From CAVDHB01 sp963608705 (GTDB lineage Bacteria; Bacteroidota; Bacteroidia; Bacteroidales; Bacteroidaceae): a DNA stretch of 64,000 bases. A program made the position numbers and the translations under genes. Of this stretch, positions 33,511-41,304 are shown in pieces. Every line of letters starts with the position of its first letter. Position 1 is the stretch's first letter. The notes under the pieces were generated by a model that saw only the letters and a program-made list of their open reading frames with translations, was not told the DNA's origin and made no database searches. The stretch is from the NCBI GenBank assembly GCA_963608705.1, contig CAVDHB010000041.1, forward strand, positions 29,909-93,908, given 5' to 3'.

Positions 33511-34814
33511 GAAGAAATTCAGTAAATATCATCACCATGGGATGCTCCAAGAACTTGGTAGACTCGGAGCGTCTCATGCGCCAGTTCCAGGCGAACGGTT
33601 ATACAGCGCGTCATAATCCCGTGAGGGTGGATGGCGAGATTGTCATTGTCAATACCTGTGGGTTCATTGCGGCGGCAAAGGAGGAAAGCATCAACATGAT
33701 TCTGGAACTTTGCCAGGCGAAGGAGCAGGGCAAGATTCGCAAGGTGTTCGTGATGGGTTGTCTGTCGGAACGCTATCGGGAGGACTTGAAGAAAGAGATT
33801 CCGCAGGTGGACAAATTCTATGGAAAGTTCGATTGGAAACAACTGCTGGCAGATTTAGGAAAAGCGTATCGTCCTGACTTGGAGGATATGCGCACGACTA
33901 CCACACCGAAGCACTACGCTTATTTGAAGATTGCCGAAGGTTGCAACCGGATGTGTGCCTATTGTGCCATACCGCTCATCACGGGTCGTCACGTTTCTCG
34001 TCCGATGGAGGAGATTGTGAAAGAAGTGGAGACACTGGTGGCGCAGGGTGTAAAGGAGTTTCAGGTAATAGAGCAGGAGCTGACCTATTACGGGGTGGAT
34101 TTATACGGCAAGAAGATGATTGCCGAACTGATACGCCGTATCTCTGATGTGAAAGGCGTGAAATGGATTCGTCTGCATTACGCTTATCCCACAAACTTTC
34201 CCTATGAGTTGTTAGAGGTTATCCGTGAGCGCAAGAATGTGTGCAAGTATCTTGACATCGCATTGCAACATATCTCCGACCACATGCTTTCCCGGATGCA
34301 GCGTCATGTGTCCAAGGCTGACACGCTGGCCTTGATAGAACGAATGCGCAAGGATGTGCCGGGTATTTGTATCCGTACTACTTTGATGGTGGGTTTCCCT
34401 GGTGAGACAGAACAGGATTTCGAGGAGCTGAAAGAGTTTGTGAAGTGGGCGAAGTTCGACCGTATGGGAGCGTTCACTTACTCCGAAGAAGAAGGTACCT
34501 ATGCCGCCAAGCATTATAAGGACGATGTGCCGGAGGATGTGAAAGAACGTCGGTTGGCTGAGATAATGAAAATACAGCAAGGCATTTCCGAGGAACTGAA
34601 TGAACGTAAAGTCGGAAATGTGATGGAAGTGATTGTCGATAAACGTGAAGGGGACTACTATGTAGGCCGTACTCAGTACGATTCCCCGGAAGTGGATCCT
34701 GATGTACTGATTCCTGTGGCAGACGGTATATTGCGTACAGGTTGCATGTATCCGATGGAGATTGTAAAGGCGACGGACTTTGAACTCTATGCCCGTCGTG
34801 TGAGAAAATCTTGA
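33507..34814 (+). CDS. rimO: Ribosomal protein S12 methylthiotransferase RimO
   Basis: This 435-residue radical SAM methylthiotransferase modifies Asp in ribosomal protein S12. The UPF0004 domain contributes Cys in ITMGCSKNLVDSE, NTCGF and MGCLSERY for the second cluster; the radical SAM motif CNRMCAYC is near residue 147; a TRAM domain is at the C-terminus. SKNLVDSE distinguishes RimO from MiaB. It starts inside the ftsY stop codon (4-bp overlap), indicating coupling. Confidence 0.96.
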   Translation: MRRNSVNIITMGCSKNLVDSERLMRQFQANGYTARHNPVRVDGEIVIVNTCGFIAAAKEESINMILELCQAKEQGKIRKVFVMGCLSERYREDLKKEIPQVDKFYGKFDWKQLLADLGKAYRPDLEDMRTTTTPKHYAYLKIAEGCNRMCAYCAIPLITGRHVSRPMEEIVKEVETLVAQGVKEFQVIEQELTYYGVDLYGKKMIAELIRRISDVKGVKWIRLHYAYPTNFPYELLEVIRERKNVCKYLDIALQHISDHMLSRMQRHVSKADTLALIERMRKDVPGICIRTTLMVGFPGETEQDFEELKEFVKWAKFDRMGAFTYSEEEGTYAAKHYKDDVPEDVKERRLAEIMKIQQGISEELNERKVGNVMEVIVDKREGDYYVGRTQYDSPEVDPDVLIPVADGILRTGCMYPMEIVKATDFELYARRVRKS

Positions 34815-34825
34815 ACACTTTTCAG

Positions 34826-35098
34826 ATGAACAGTAAAGAGTTTTTGGCAGTATTGTCCGACCGTGCGGGACTTTCCTCTCAGCAAACGTCAAAGGCTGTG
34901 GAGGCCTTGGTGGAGAAAATGACGGAGCGTCTTTGTGAGGGCGATTCCGTTTCCGTGCAAGGCTTTGGCTCTTTTGAGGTGAGAAAGAAAAACGAACGTG
35001 TGATGGTGATTCCCTCCACGAAACAGCGTATGTTGGTGCCTCCCAAACTTAGTCTCGTTTTTCAGCCTGCGCAGGCAGTGAAAGAACGTTTTAAATAG
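34826..35098 (+). CDS. HU family DNA-binding protein
   Basis: This 90-residue HU/IHF-fold protein (MNSKEFLAVLSDRAGLSSQQ ... VSVQGFGSFEVRKKNERVM ... PPKLSLVFQPAQAVKERFK) is predicted to bind and bend DNA as a nucleoid protein. The ATG at 34826 is preferred; the frame opens at a TTG (34811) overlapping the rimO stop. It is directly followed by a second HU gene fused to a membrane anchor, so the two may form heterodimers (inference). Confidence 0.92.
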   Translation: MNSKEFLAVLSDRAGLSSQQTSKAVEALVEKMTERLCEGDSVSVQGFGSFEVRKKNERVMVIPSTKQRMLVPPKLSLVFQPAQAVKERFK

Positions 35099-35105
35099 CG
35101 TATCC

Positions 35106-36254
35106 ATGAGTGAGAAAATCCTTTTACAAAATTTGGCCTCGTTAATAGGTAAGGAGGCAGATTTGTCAACGACGGAGGCAGAGGCTTTCGTCCGTACTTT
35201 CTTTGATACCATACTGTCTGTGGTGGAGAAAGAAGGGAGTGTGAAAATAAAGGGATTAGGTACCTTCAAGTTGGTGGAGGTAGATAGCAGAGAAAGTGTG
35301 GATGTCAATACGGGAGGACGTATCCGTATCGGTAGTCATAATAAACTGTCTTTTACTCCTGAGACTGCTTTAAAGAAACGGGTGAATAAACCTTTCGAAT
35401 CTTTCGATGCGGTAGTGCTCAATGAAGATGTGGATATTGCGTGCATGGAATCGTTGGATAATGAGGTAGTAGCTCAGAAGAAGAAAGAGTATGTGGAGGA
35501 GCATGCAGAGGTATCAGAACACTCAGAAGTATCGGAGAAAGCAGAGGTATCAGATCACTCAGAAGTCTCGGAGAAATCAAAGATATCAGAGAACTCTGAG
35601 TGCTCAGAGAACTCAGAGATATCGGAGCACTCAGAGACCCCAGAGAACGCTGAGCATTCAGAACCTTCTCAACCAACCCGCATTGAGCATATCATACCAC
35701 CTCTCAAGATGCAGTTGGAAATCTCTAAGGAACAACAAACTGAAGCCCATAAAGAAGAAACACCCACAGTGGAGTTGGCCAAGGAAAAGACTGAAAACCG
35801 CTGGCTGAAAGTCTCTTTATTGTTATTATTGGCCGTGCTGTTGTGTGTTTCCAGTTATTTTGCGGGATATTATAAGGTGTTGTGTCCGGATTGCGAAGAG
35901 AGTTTACAGTCTCAGAAAAAGCCGGCTGTGGCAGAGCGTCGTGATACAGTGGTAAGACGGACGACAAAACCAGTAGTCAAGGTAGTGGCTCCAAAGCCAA
36001 TAGCTTCAAAAGATTCCGCAAAGACAAAAGTGGAAAAGACTTCTTCTGTAAAGCTGAACCCAGCAAGGTCTTACCGAATGACAGGCGATATGGCCACGCA
36101 TACGTTGAAAGCAGGAGAGAATATCTATCGTGTCGCTCGTCATTATTATGGCGACAAGGATTTTGCCCGCTATATTATTCGTTATAACAAGTTGAATAAT
36201 CCCGATGTGATTCATGTAGGGACACGTCTGCGCATTCCGAAGTTGGAGGAATAA
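35106..36254 (+). CDS. HU domain - membrane anchor - LysM fusion protein
   Basis: The 382 residues fall in four parts. (1) HU/IHF-like DNA-binding domain, about 1-95 (VKIKGLGTFKLVEVD, NTGGRIRIGSHNKLSFTPETALK). (2) Acidic Ser/Glu linker with 12-residue repeats at about 135-188 of the type EVSEHSEVSEKA. (3) One membrane helix at about 233-253 (WLKVSLLLLLAVLLCVSSYFAGYY). (4) Basic Lys/Ala/Pro stalk and a C-terminal LysM domain, about 331-380 (HTLKAGENIYRVARHYYGD ... HVGTRLRIPKL). The layout predicts DNA binding inside the cell and peptidoglycan binding in the periplasm, so one chain could tie nucleoid to wall. That role is inference. It is last in the ftsY-rimO-HU run. Confidence 0.85.
   Translation: MSEKILLQNLASLIGKEADLSTTEAEAFVRTFFDTILSVVEKEGSVKIKGLGTFKLVEVDSRESVDVNTGGRIRIGSHNKLSFTPETALKKRVNKPFESFDAVVLNEDVDIACMESLDNEVVAQKKKEYVEEHAEVSEHSEVSEKAEVSDHSEVSEKSKISENSECSENSEISEHSETPENAEHSEPSQPTRIEHIIPPLKMQLEISKEQQTEAHKEETPTVELAKEKTENRWLKVSLLLLLAVLLCVSSYFAGYYKVLCPDCEESLQSQKKPAVAERRDTVVRRTTKPVVKVVAPKPIASKDSAKTKVEKTSSVKLNPARSYRMTGDMATHTLKAGENIYRVARHYYGDKDFARYIIRYNKLNNPDVIHVGTRLRIPKLEE
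35518..35661 (+). repeat. In-frame 36-bp coding repeats in the HU-LysM gene
   Basis: About four imperfect 36-bp units encode the 12-residue Ser/Glu repeats (GAAGTATC(A/G)GA-type words). The length of the linker could vary by slippage between strains. Confidence 0.8.
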
Positions 36255-36267
36255 TGAGTGAACTGGG

Positions 36268-36335
36268 ATGATTATGGCACTCCTCCTGAGAGCAATGCTA
36301 ACTATACATGGAGTCTCCATAATCATTGTATTCTT
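36268..36335 (+). terminator. Possible long-loop terminator after the HU-LysM gene
   Basis: ATGATTATGG (36268-36277) pairs with CCATAATCAT (36317-36326) across 39 nt, then TGTATTCTTTT follows. The long loop makes termination uncertain. Confidence 0.45.
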
Positions 36336-36369
36336 TTAGCATATCTTCCGCACGGTGCATAAGCTCTTG

Positions 36370-36448
36370 TAACTCACCGCAGAAAATAAATTACTCACCG
36401 CAGAAATTTCGTAACTCACCGCAGAAATTTTATTATTCACCGTAAAAA
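36370..36448. repeat. Intergenic array of four 21-bp repeats (ACTCACCGC family)
   Basis: ACTCACCGC occurs at 36372, 36393 and 36414, and ATTCACCGT at 36435, exactly 21 bp apart; three are followed by AGAAA and the last by AAAAA. The same 9-mer appears in direct and inverted form at 18323-18376. Confidence 0.85.
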
Positions 36449-36812
36449 ACGACCATGAGACTCAGAACGACGGTGGTATGTTTTCGGGTAATCATTTTAG
36501 AAAATACAGACACACGACTTTTCTTATTAAACATAATATCCCCTTCCTCCCAAAAGTTTTTTCGTGATTTTACCTACATAACTACATCAAACATTTTTAA
36601 ATCATTGGCTATCAGTTTATAATATGGTAAAAACAGGAATGTTACCTACATAAAAACTACATTTAACCTACATGAAACTACATAAAATCGCTGGAAATGG
36701 GCCTACATTGTACCATAGTCCTTCACTTTTTCGTCCATTTTCTTTCATAAAGTACACACAGAGAAGAAGATTTTCAATGTATGGTAATTTTCCATTTATA
36801 AGACAGAATAAG
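36449..36812. other. AT-rich intergenic sequence with degenerate CTACAT words
   Basis: It contains repeated ACCTACAT / ACTACAT words (about 36569-36585 and 36650-36680). A minus-strand frame (36668-36895) is open but looks non-coding; see the rejected list. No RNA gene was seen. Confidence 0.5.
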
Positions 36813-36967
36813 GGTGCGTTGCGTTGAGACAACCTTATACTCTCCAGTCTAACCTCTTCATTACATAGAGTCAAACACGGTGAATAAGGAGTCACTACTC
36901 ACGGCATGACAAGACACGTCCTAAATGCTCATCAATCAGTAGAGACGCAATTCATCGCATCTCTACC
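36813..36967 (+). repeat. 155-bp dispersed element, left copy
   Basis: The sequence from 36813 to 36967 is the reverse complement of 63846-64000 over exactly 155 nt, without gaps and with only a few substitutions outside one short block. That block is the hairpin GTAGAGACGC/GCATCTCTAC (36939-36966), whose 8-nt loop AATTCATC is in the opposite orientation to its flanks compared with the right copy. A weaker match (TTGGTGGTAYGATTGCGGAT) continues at about 36981-37007. Confidence 0.92.
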
Positions 36968-37029
36968 TACACAATGTTTATTGGTGGTACGATTGCGGAT
37001 GATCATTATCAAAATCCCTTTTGTGACAG

Positions 37030-37338
37030 TTAATTCTGAATTTCCCAATAGCCGCCCTTGCTTGGACCTATATGTTTTATAACTCCTTGTTCTTGAAGTG
37101 AAGCCAATCGACGTTTCACGCTACTATCGTGTATGTTTAAACGATTTACCATTTCTCGCCTTTGTATATAAGGATTTTCTTTTATGAGTCCAAGAATCGC
37201 ATCTTCTTGTTTTTGCAAGACAGTTTCTGGAAGTTTTTGGGTCGCTTTTTGGGTCGCCCTTTCTGGATATTCAAACTTTAAATTCGTCCATATACCTGAA
37301 GCATCGTAGCGGAACTCTGGTGTGGAGAATCCGTCATT
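37030..37338 (-). pseudogene. C-terminal remnant of an ATP-binding/winged-helix regulator
   Basis: About 102 codons remain, starting after an in-frame TAG at 37339-37341. Reading: NDGFSTPEFRYDASGIWTNLKFEYPERATQKATQK, then a winged-helix domain (ENPYIQRREMVNRLNIHDSSVKRRLASLQEQGVIKHIGPSKGGYWEIQN). The TQKATQK linker and the RIGP.KGG.WEI-type ending are typical of the C-terminus of AlbA_2/HATPase_c_4-type putative DNA-binding proteins (Fic-family regulators have a similar tail). The N-terminal parts are missing, so it is a truncated fossil. Confidence 0.75.
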
Positions 37339-37359
37339 CTATCTACCGTAAAATGTGGC

Positions 37360-37460
37360 TATACTTAAAGCGGCATCAAAATGAACTGGATAGTTTATTG
37401 ACGCTAAACTTCCAAATCATAGATTCGGGAAATGCACATTTTGATGCCGCTTAAAGTATA
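37360..37460. repeat. 101-bp unit bounded by 24-bp inverted repeats
   Basis: The 24-bp arm at 37360-37383 (TATACTTAAAGCGGCATC...) matches the reverse complement of 37437-37460 with one mismatch; 53 bp lie between. It looks like a tiny non-autonomous element or a large hairpin. No target-site duplication was recognised. Confidence 0.75.
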
Positions 37461-37622
37461 ATAAACGCCATTCTCTACAATCTGAAGACTGGTTGTCAAT
37501 GGTCACTCCTGTCTATCGAATCTCTATCAAAGTTCGTCAAAATCCTTCAGACATCCAAACAATTCTTTGCAGAGCTAATGACACACGGATGAGAACTGTG
37601 TTGTCTCTCGCCCACGAATTTC
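37461..37622. other. Intergenic sequence between the inverted-repeat unit and the fucosidase gene
   Basis: No gene, terminator or repeat could be supported. Confidence 0.4.
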
Positions 37623-39521
37623 CTACTGTGTCCTGATATTCTTGTTCAGTACTACGGCATATACTATGATGTCATCCTCTACGGGATTAATACCTTTCAA
37701 AGTAATCACATTTCCTTTTTGTCCGACTTTCACTCTTTCTTTTGTGATCACATTATATACTTTTCTCACTTTCATTCCTGGATTCACAGGAGGCAAAGCG
37801 AAATCAACACCTTTGTATCCCCCCAAGAAATACACATACAGCACATTTCCTTTATAGGTGAATCCATACTTTCCGTCTTCTGGATTCCATGGGCCGCCGT
37901 GCGTGTCATATACAGCTTCCTTTACAGTGTTCACCCATTCTCCAAACTCAGTCAGTCTTTGCTCCACAGGTTTCGGTACATTTCCATGCCTGTCCGGCCC
38001 CACATTAATCAGACAACACATATTCCGCACCATGCAATCGGCGAACAAGCGTTTTATCTTCTTTAAAGGCATGATTTTCGAGTGGTCTTCCATCATTTTA
38101 CTATATCCCCAACCGGGTGCGAGCGTAAAGCACTTCTCCACCACGCCACTACGGACATCACCCTTCACTGGACCTGAACCCTCCTCGTTAGCATAGTCAC
38201 CTATCCATCCGCATCGACTGTTAGACACTATATCAGGCTGAAATTTCCGCACGATACCCATCACACCCAAAGGTTTCCCCGTGCTGTCCTCTTTCACTTG
38301 GAAATAAGAATTCACTGGCCATGCATTGTGTACATCCAAGTACTTTCCAGACTCCCAGAAATAAGCCGCATCGGCATCAGACCCCTGCTGTCCGAGCCAT
38401 CCGCCATCCCAAAACAACTGATCTATCTTTCCGTAACGAGTCATTAGCGTTTTTATGTCACAATACAATTCCTCTTTCATCAAGCGGGCATTCTCTTTAT
38501 GAGCCGCATCTGTGACATAGCCAAACTTATTGGGTTTGCATCCAGTCCCTGTCACGTCATAATAACCAGGGAAACGCCAATTGATAAGAGTCTTGTACAG
38601 TCCTACCTTCAACCCCGCCTCTCGGCTGGCTTTTACAAATTCCGCCACGAAGTCCCGGTTGTGTGTTTGTTTCGAGGTGAAGGCGTTCATGTATTCACTG
38701 TCGAACAGGGCGTACCCGTCATGATGCTGTGTGGTCATGCAGATATAACGTGCGCCCATTTTGCGAGCGAGTGCTGTCCATTTATGCGCGTCGAAGTCTT
38801 TTGCGTCAAAATACCTGTCTCCCGATTCAGAATAAGCGAGCTTACGGTATTCTTCGGGACTGATGCCATTGTTTTCCATGTACCACTCGCCCTTAGCCGG
38901 TCCGGCGTACAATCCCCAATGAATGAACATCCCCAGTTTGTCTTTCCACATCCAAGCTATCTTGTTATCTGGCTGCATGGAAATCCCCTGGTCTGTTTTC
39001 ACCACCCGTTTCGATGCTTCAGGAATTCCCTTATACATTTGTTCCTGATAGTCACCCACACGTTTTATTTCAATCTCATCCACCCAAGCATACGTATTGC
39101 CTTGCGAGTTGCCAAAGGTAAACTGAAGCTGTGCTTTGCTCTGTCCGTGAGAAACATTTAATGTATTCTCAAAACGAGTCCATGCAGCAAGAGCTGTCGA
39201 TTGACTGATATCATTCTTTCCCAATCCTACTGTCTGCATGGCCATGTCATCCGCTCCACTTTCCGTTCGCATCCAATAAATGACACGATAAGTAGAGGAA
39301 GGCTGCAACGACAAGTCAAGACTCACTACGGAATGAGGTGAGAGTCGTAACGCTTCACCTTTATAAGCCTTTTCCGAGCTGACCTCTGCCTTTCCTTTCA
39401 GCACTGTAAAAGGCTGTTTCCCGCTGTCAAAAGCAATCCGCTTGTTTTGAGCCATTGTGGGTACAAGTATCCATGCGAAAAACGCCATTGCAAAAAAAGA
39501 TTTTCTCATCTGTTGTTTCAT
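37623..39521 (-). CDS. Alpha-L-fucosidase, GH29, with N-terminal beta-sandwich domain
   Basis: This 632-residue exported enzyme releases alpha-linked L-fucose from glycans by a retaining mechanism. A signal peptide (to about residue 24) is followed by a galactose-binding-like sandwich (about 28-155). The GH29 barrel starts at about 188 (KLGMFIHWGLYAGPAKGEWY), with QHHDGYALFDS at 265-275 and the expected nucleophile Asp372 in QLFWDGGW; a C-terminal beta domain follows. The acid/base residue cannot be assigned by eye. The ATG at 39521 starts the signal peptide; the 39548 start would put extra residues before it. It is the only glycosidase in the locus and lies last, behind a terminator, so it may have its own control. 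Confidence 0.93.
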   Translation of the reverse strand: MKQQMRKSFFAMAFFAWILVPTMAQNKRIAFDSGKQPFTVLKGKAEVSSEKAYKGEALRLSPHSVVSLDLSLQPSSTYRVIYWMRTESGADDMAMQTVGLGKNDISQSTALAAWTRFENTLNVSHGQSKAQLQFTFGNSQGNTYAWVDEIEIKRVGDYQEQMYKGIPEASKRVVKTDQGISMQPDNKIAWMWKDKLGMFIHWGLYAGPAKGEWYMENNGISPEEYRKLAYSESGDRYFDAKDFDAHKWTALARKMGARYICMTTQHHDGYALFDSEYMNAFTSKQTHNRDFVAEFVKASREAGLKVGLYKTLINWRFPGYYDVTGTGCKPNKFGYVTDAAHKENARLMKEELYCDIKTLMTRYGKIDQLFWDGGWLGQQGSDADAAYFWESGKYLDVHNAWPVNSYFQVKEDSTGKPLGVMGIVRKFQPDIVSNSRCGWIGDYANEEGSGPVKGDVRSGVVEKCFTLAPGWGYSKMMEDHSKIMPLKKIKRLFADCMVRNMCCLINVGPDRHGNVPKPVEQRLTEFGEWVNTVKEAVYDTHGGPWNPEDGKYGFTYKGNVLYVYFLGGYKGVDFALPPVNPGMKVRKVYNVITKERVKVGQKGNVITLKGINPVEDDIIVYAVVLNKNIRTQ

Positions 39522-39652
39522 GATTTTGATTTCAAAGAAGTGGTTCAAATTTTTACCTTATTTCCTTTAGATGTAAGACTCTGAAACAGAAACACCATTT
39601 AGAATATGGTTTGTGAACAGCTCTTTTACCTGAAATTGTTTCCACAGACATT

Positions 39653-39673
39653 AGCTAATTAATGTAATTAGCT
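39653..39673. promoter_or_regulatory. Perfect 9-bp inverted repeat upstream of the fucosidase gene
   Basis: AGCTAATTA and TAATTAGCT flank a 3-bp spacer (ATG), 132 bp upstream of the fucosidase start. It could be an operator; no promoter boxes were recognised next to it. Confidence 0.4.
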
Positions 39674-39770
39674 TCACACCTTATCGAAGCCTATTGCGTT
39701 TTTGCGTCATTTTTCCAGCTAAGTATCTACCGAATAAAATCGGAGAAAAGTTTAAACAACTTCAATAAAC

Positions 39771-39802
39771 GGAAGGCGATTTAATCACTTAAACCGCCTT
39801 CC
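39771..39802 (-). terminator. Terminator after the surface lipoprotein gene
   Basis: A 14-bp stem with one mismatch (39771-39784 with 39789-39802) and loop TCAC lies 31 bp downstream of the lipoprotein stop, read on the minus strand. It separates the SusCD-lipoprotein message from the fucosidase gene. Confidence 0.75.
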
Positions 39803-39832
39803 CAAGTCAACTTACATCAATATGAATAATTA

Positions 39833-41281
39833 CTACTTAATCAAGTAACCTCTTACTTCCGCCGCACTCACTGATTTGCCACGATTACTCTCGGTAAATG
39901 TCAGCCGTACATAACGGACAGTATGCAATCCAAAGACAAAACTGCCTGTGGTAGCTGTATTGTTTTTGTCACCAAATTCCAGTGTACCAATATCCTCCAG
40001 TTTATTCGGGTCGTCTCCCAACGCAATTTTCACAGTCTTCGTGTCTGTCTCATACCCCCTACGACGGTCAATCTCTATTTTCGATATTTCAATGACCTTT
40101 CCGAAATCAAAGGTAACAGACTGAGGAAGCGTATTCTTGTCGCCCGTACCGTTTTTCCATCTGTTCTCCCAGAAAGAATTGGCGTTGCCATCAAGCAACT
40201 TAGTCGGCTCACTACCTCTTTCATAAGAAGTGGCGGTAACATTCCATCCTGTACGATCCAGCTCTTGATACACGCTGTACACTTTTACCGTGCAAGTACT
40301 CACAATACGTGTCTCAGGTTTTCCTTCTATACCCGTCTGCGTGGCCACGGCACTGACAGTGATTGTACCGGATCTTTTGGCTGTAACCAATCCGTTGTCA
40401 TCAACGGTAGCGATGGTCGGGTCGGAAGACACGAAAGAAATATTCTTGTTCTTTGGCTCCTCTGGATTCAAAGTCCATTCCAGTTGCAACGGTTGTCCGG
40501 CAATAGCCTCCAAATTATCCGCATTCTTGAAGACCACCTCACGGATATAGTCAGGATGAGTGACTTTCACTGTAAACGTCTTCTTGATATTAGTACCGTC
40601 TTGACTTTCCACCGTGATAATAGCCTGTCCCACATGCTTACCTGTCACCATTCCATTCTCGTCCACTGTGAATATCTCCGGTTCACTGGAAGTATATTTC
40701 AGTTTCGTGTTGTCCGCATAATAAGGGGTAATCACCACAGGAATCTTGTTAGTCTTACCCTCTTCTACGGAGAAAGAAAGTGCATTGTCACGCAACTTAA
40801 TCAATTCGATTTTATAGCTGTTGGTTCCGTTATATCCATTCGTGACTAATTTTCCCGTCACGATACCGTCTGGATGCTTTTCCGTGGTCACTACGACAGC
40901 AAGCTGATTGCTTAACAATTCATTTTCCTCTTCCTCATTCAAGCCGTTATAGGAAGACAAGGTGAAGTTCTGACTTCCCTCAGAGTCGCCATTCGGGTTA
41001 TTGTATTTCAATGTACGTAACGGGTGCGACTTATCTTCCCCTTTATAAAGGACAACTCCCGTAATTGCATCTGTACCAGTGTCATATAGGGAATCCCATT
41101 TTAGGGTGAAGTTGAAAGTCTCCAGTCCTTTGTCATAGAGACCTTCCACCTTTGCCTTTCCCTCCAAATCAGCTTTTATCGTGTAGGAGTCTCCTGCACC
41201 GTATTTCATACCTTCGCCCTGTACACAGCTGTTCAACACTAACAGGCACAGTGCTGTGATTATATAATTGAATAGTTTCAT
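39833..41281 (-). CDS. Multi-domain surface lipoprotein (CHRD-like, Ig-like x2, F5/8 type C)
   Basis: This 482-residue lipoprotein is lipidated at Cys19 (LVLNSC). Region about 30-150 resembles a CHRD domain (TGVVLYKG ... LSNQLAVVVTTEKHPDGIVTGKL), a tentative call. Two bacterial Ig-like (Big_2) domains follow at about 160-240 and 245-335 (VDENGMVTGKHVGQAIITV; VDDNGLVTAKRSGTITVSA). A C-terminal F5/8 type C/discoidin domain (about 345-482; SYERGSEPTKLLDGNANSFW ... RYVRLTFTE) probably binds carbohydrate. The position after SusD suggests a surface glycan-binding protein of this locus. Confidence 0.8.
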   Translation of the reverse strand: MKLFNYIITALCLLVLNSCVQGEGMKYGAGDSYTIKADLEGKAKVEGLYDKGLETFNFTLKWDSLYDTGTDAITGVVLYKGEDKSHPLRTLKYNNPNGDSEGSQNFTLSSYNGLNEEEENELLSNQLAVVVTTEKHPDGIVTGKLVTNGYNGTNSYKIELIKLRDNALSFSVEEGKTNKIPVVITPYYADNTKLKYTSSEPEIFTVDENGMVTGKHVGQAIITVESQDGTNIKKTFTVKVTHPDYIREVVFKNADNLEAIAGQPLQLEWTLNPEEPKNKNISFVSSDPTIATVDDNGLVTAKRSGTITVSAVATQTGIEGKPETRIVSTCTVKVYSVYQELDRTGWNVTATSYERGSEPTKLLDGNANSFWENRWKNGTGDKNTLPQSVTFDFGKVIEISKIEIDRRRGYETDTKTVKIALGDDPNKLEDIGTLEFGDKNNTATTGSFVFGLHTVRYVRLTFTESNRGKSVSAAEVRGYLIK

Positions 41282-41304
41282 AATTCAAATAGTCTATGTA
41301 TTAA

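Noticed and set aside
36668..36895. 75-codon minus-strand frame, part of which is preserved in both copies of the 155-bp element
   Set aside because: The two copies differ at too few positions to show coding selection, and the remaining sequence has no similarity I recognise.
39923..40849. 308-codon plus-strand frame
   Set aside because: It is antisense to the well-supported surface lipoprotein gene and has no domain signature.
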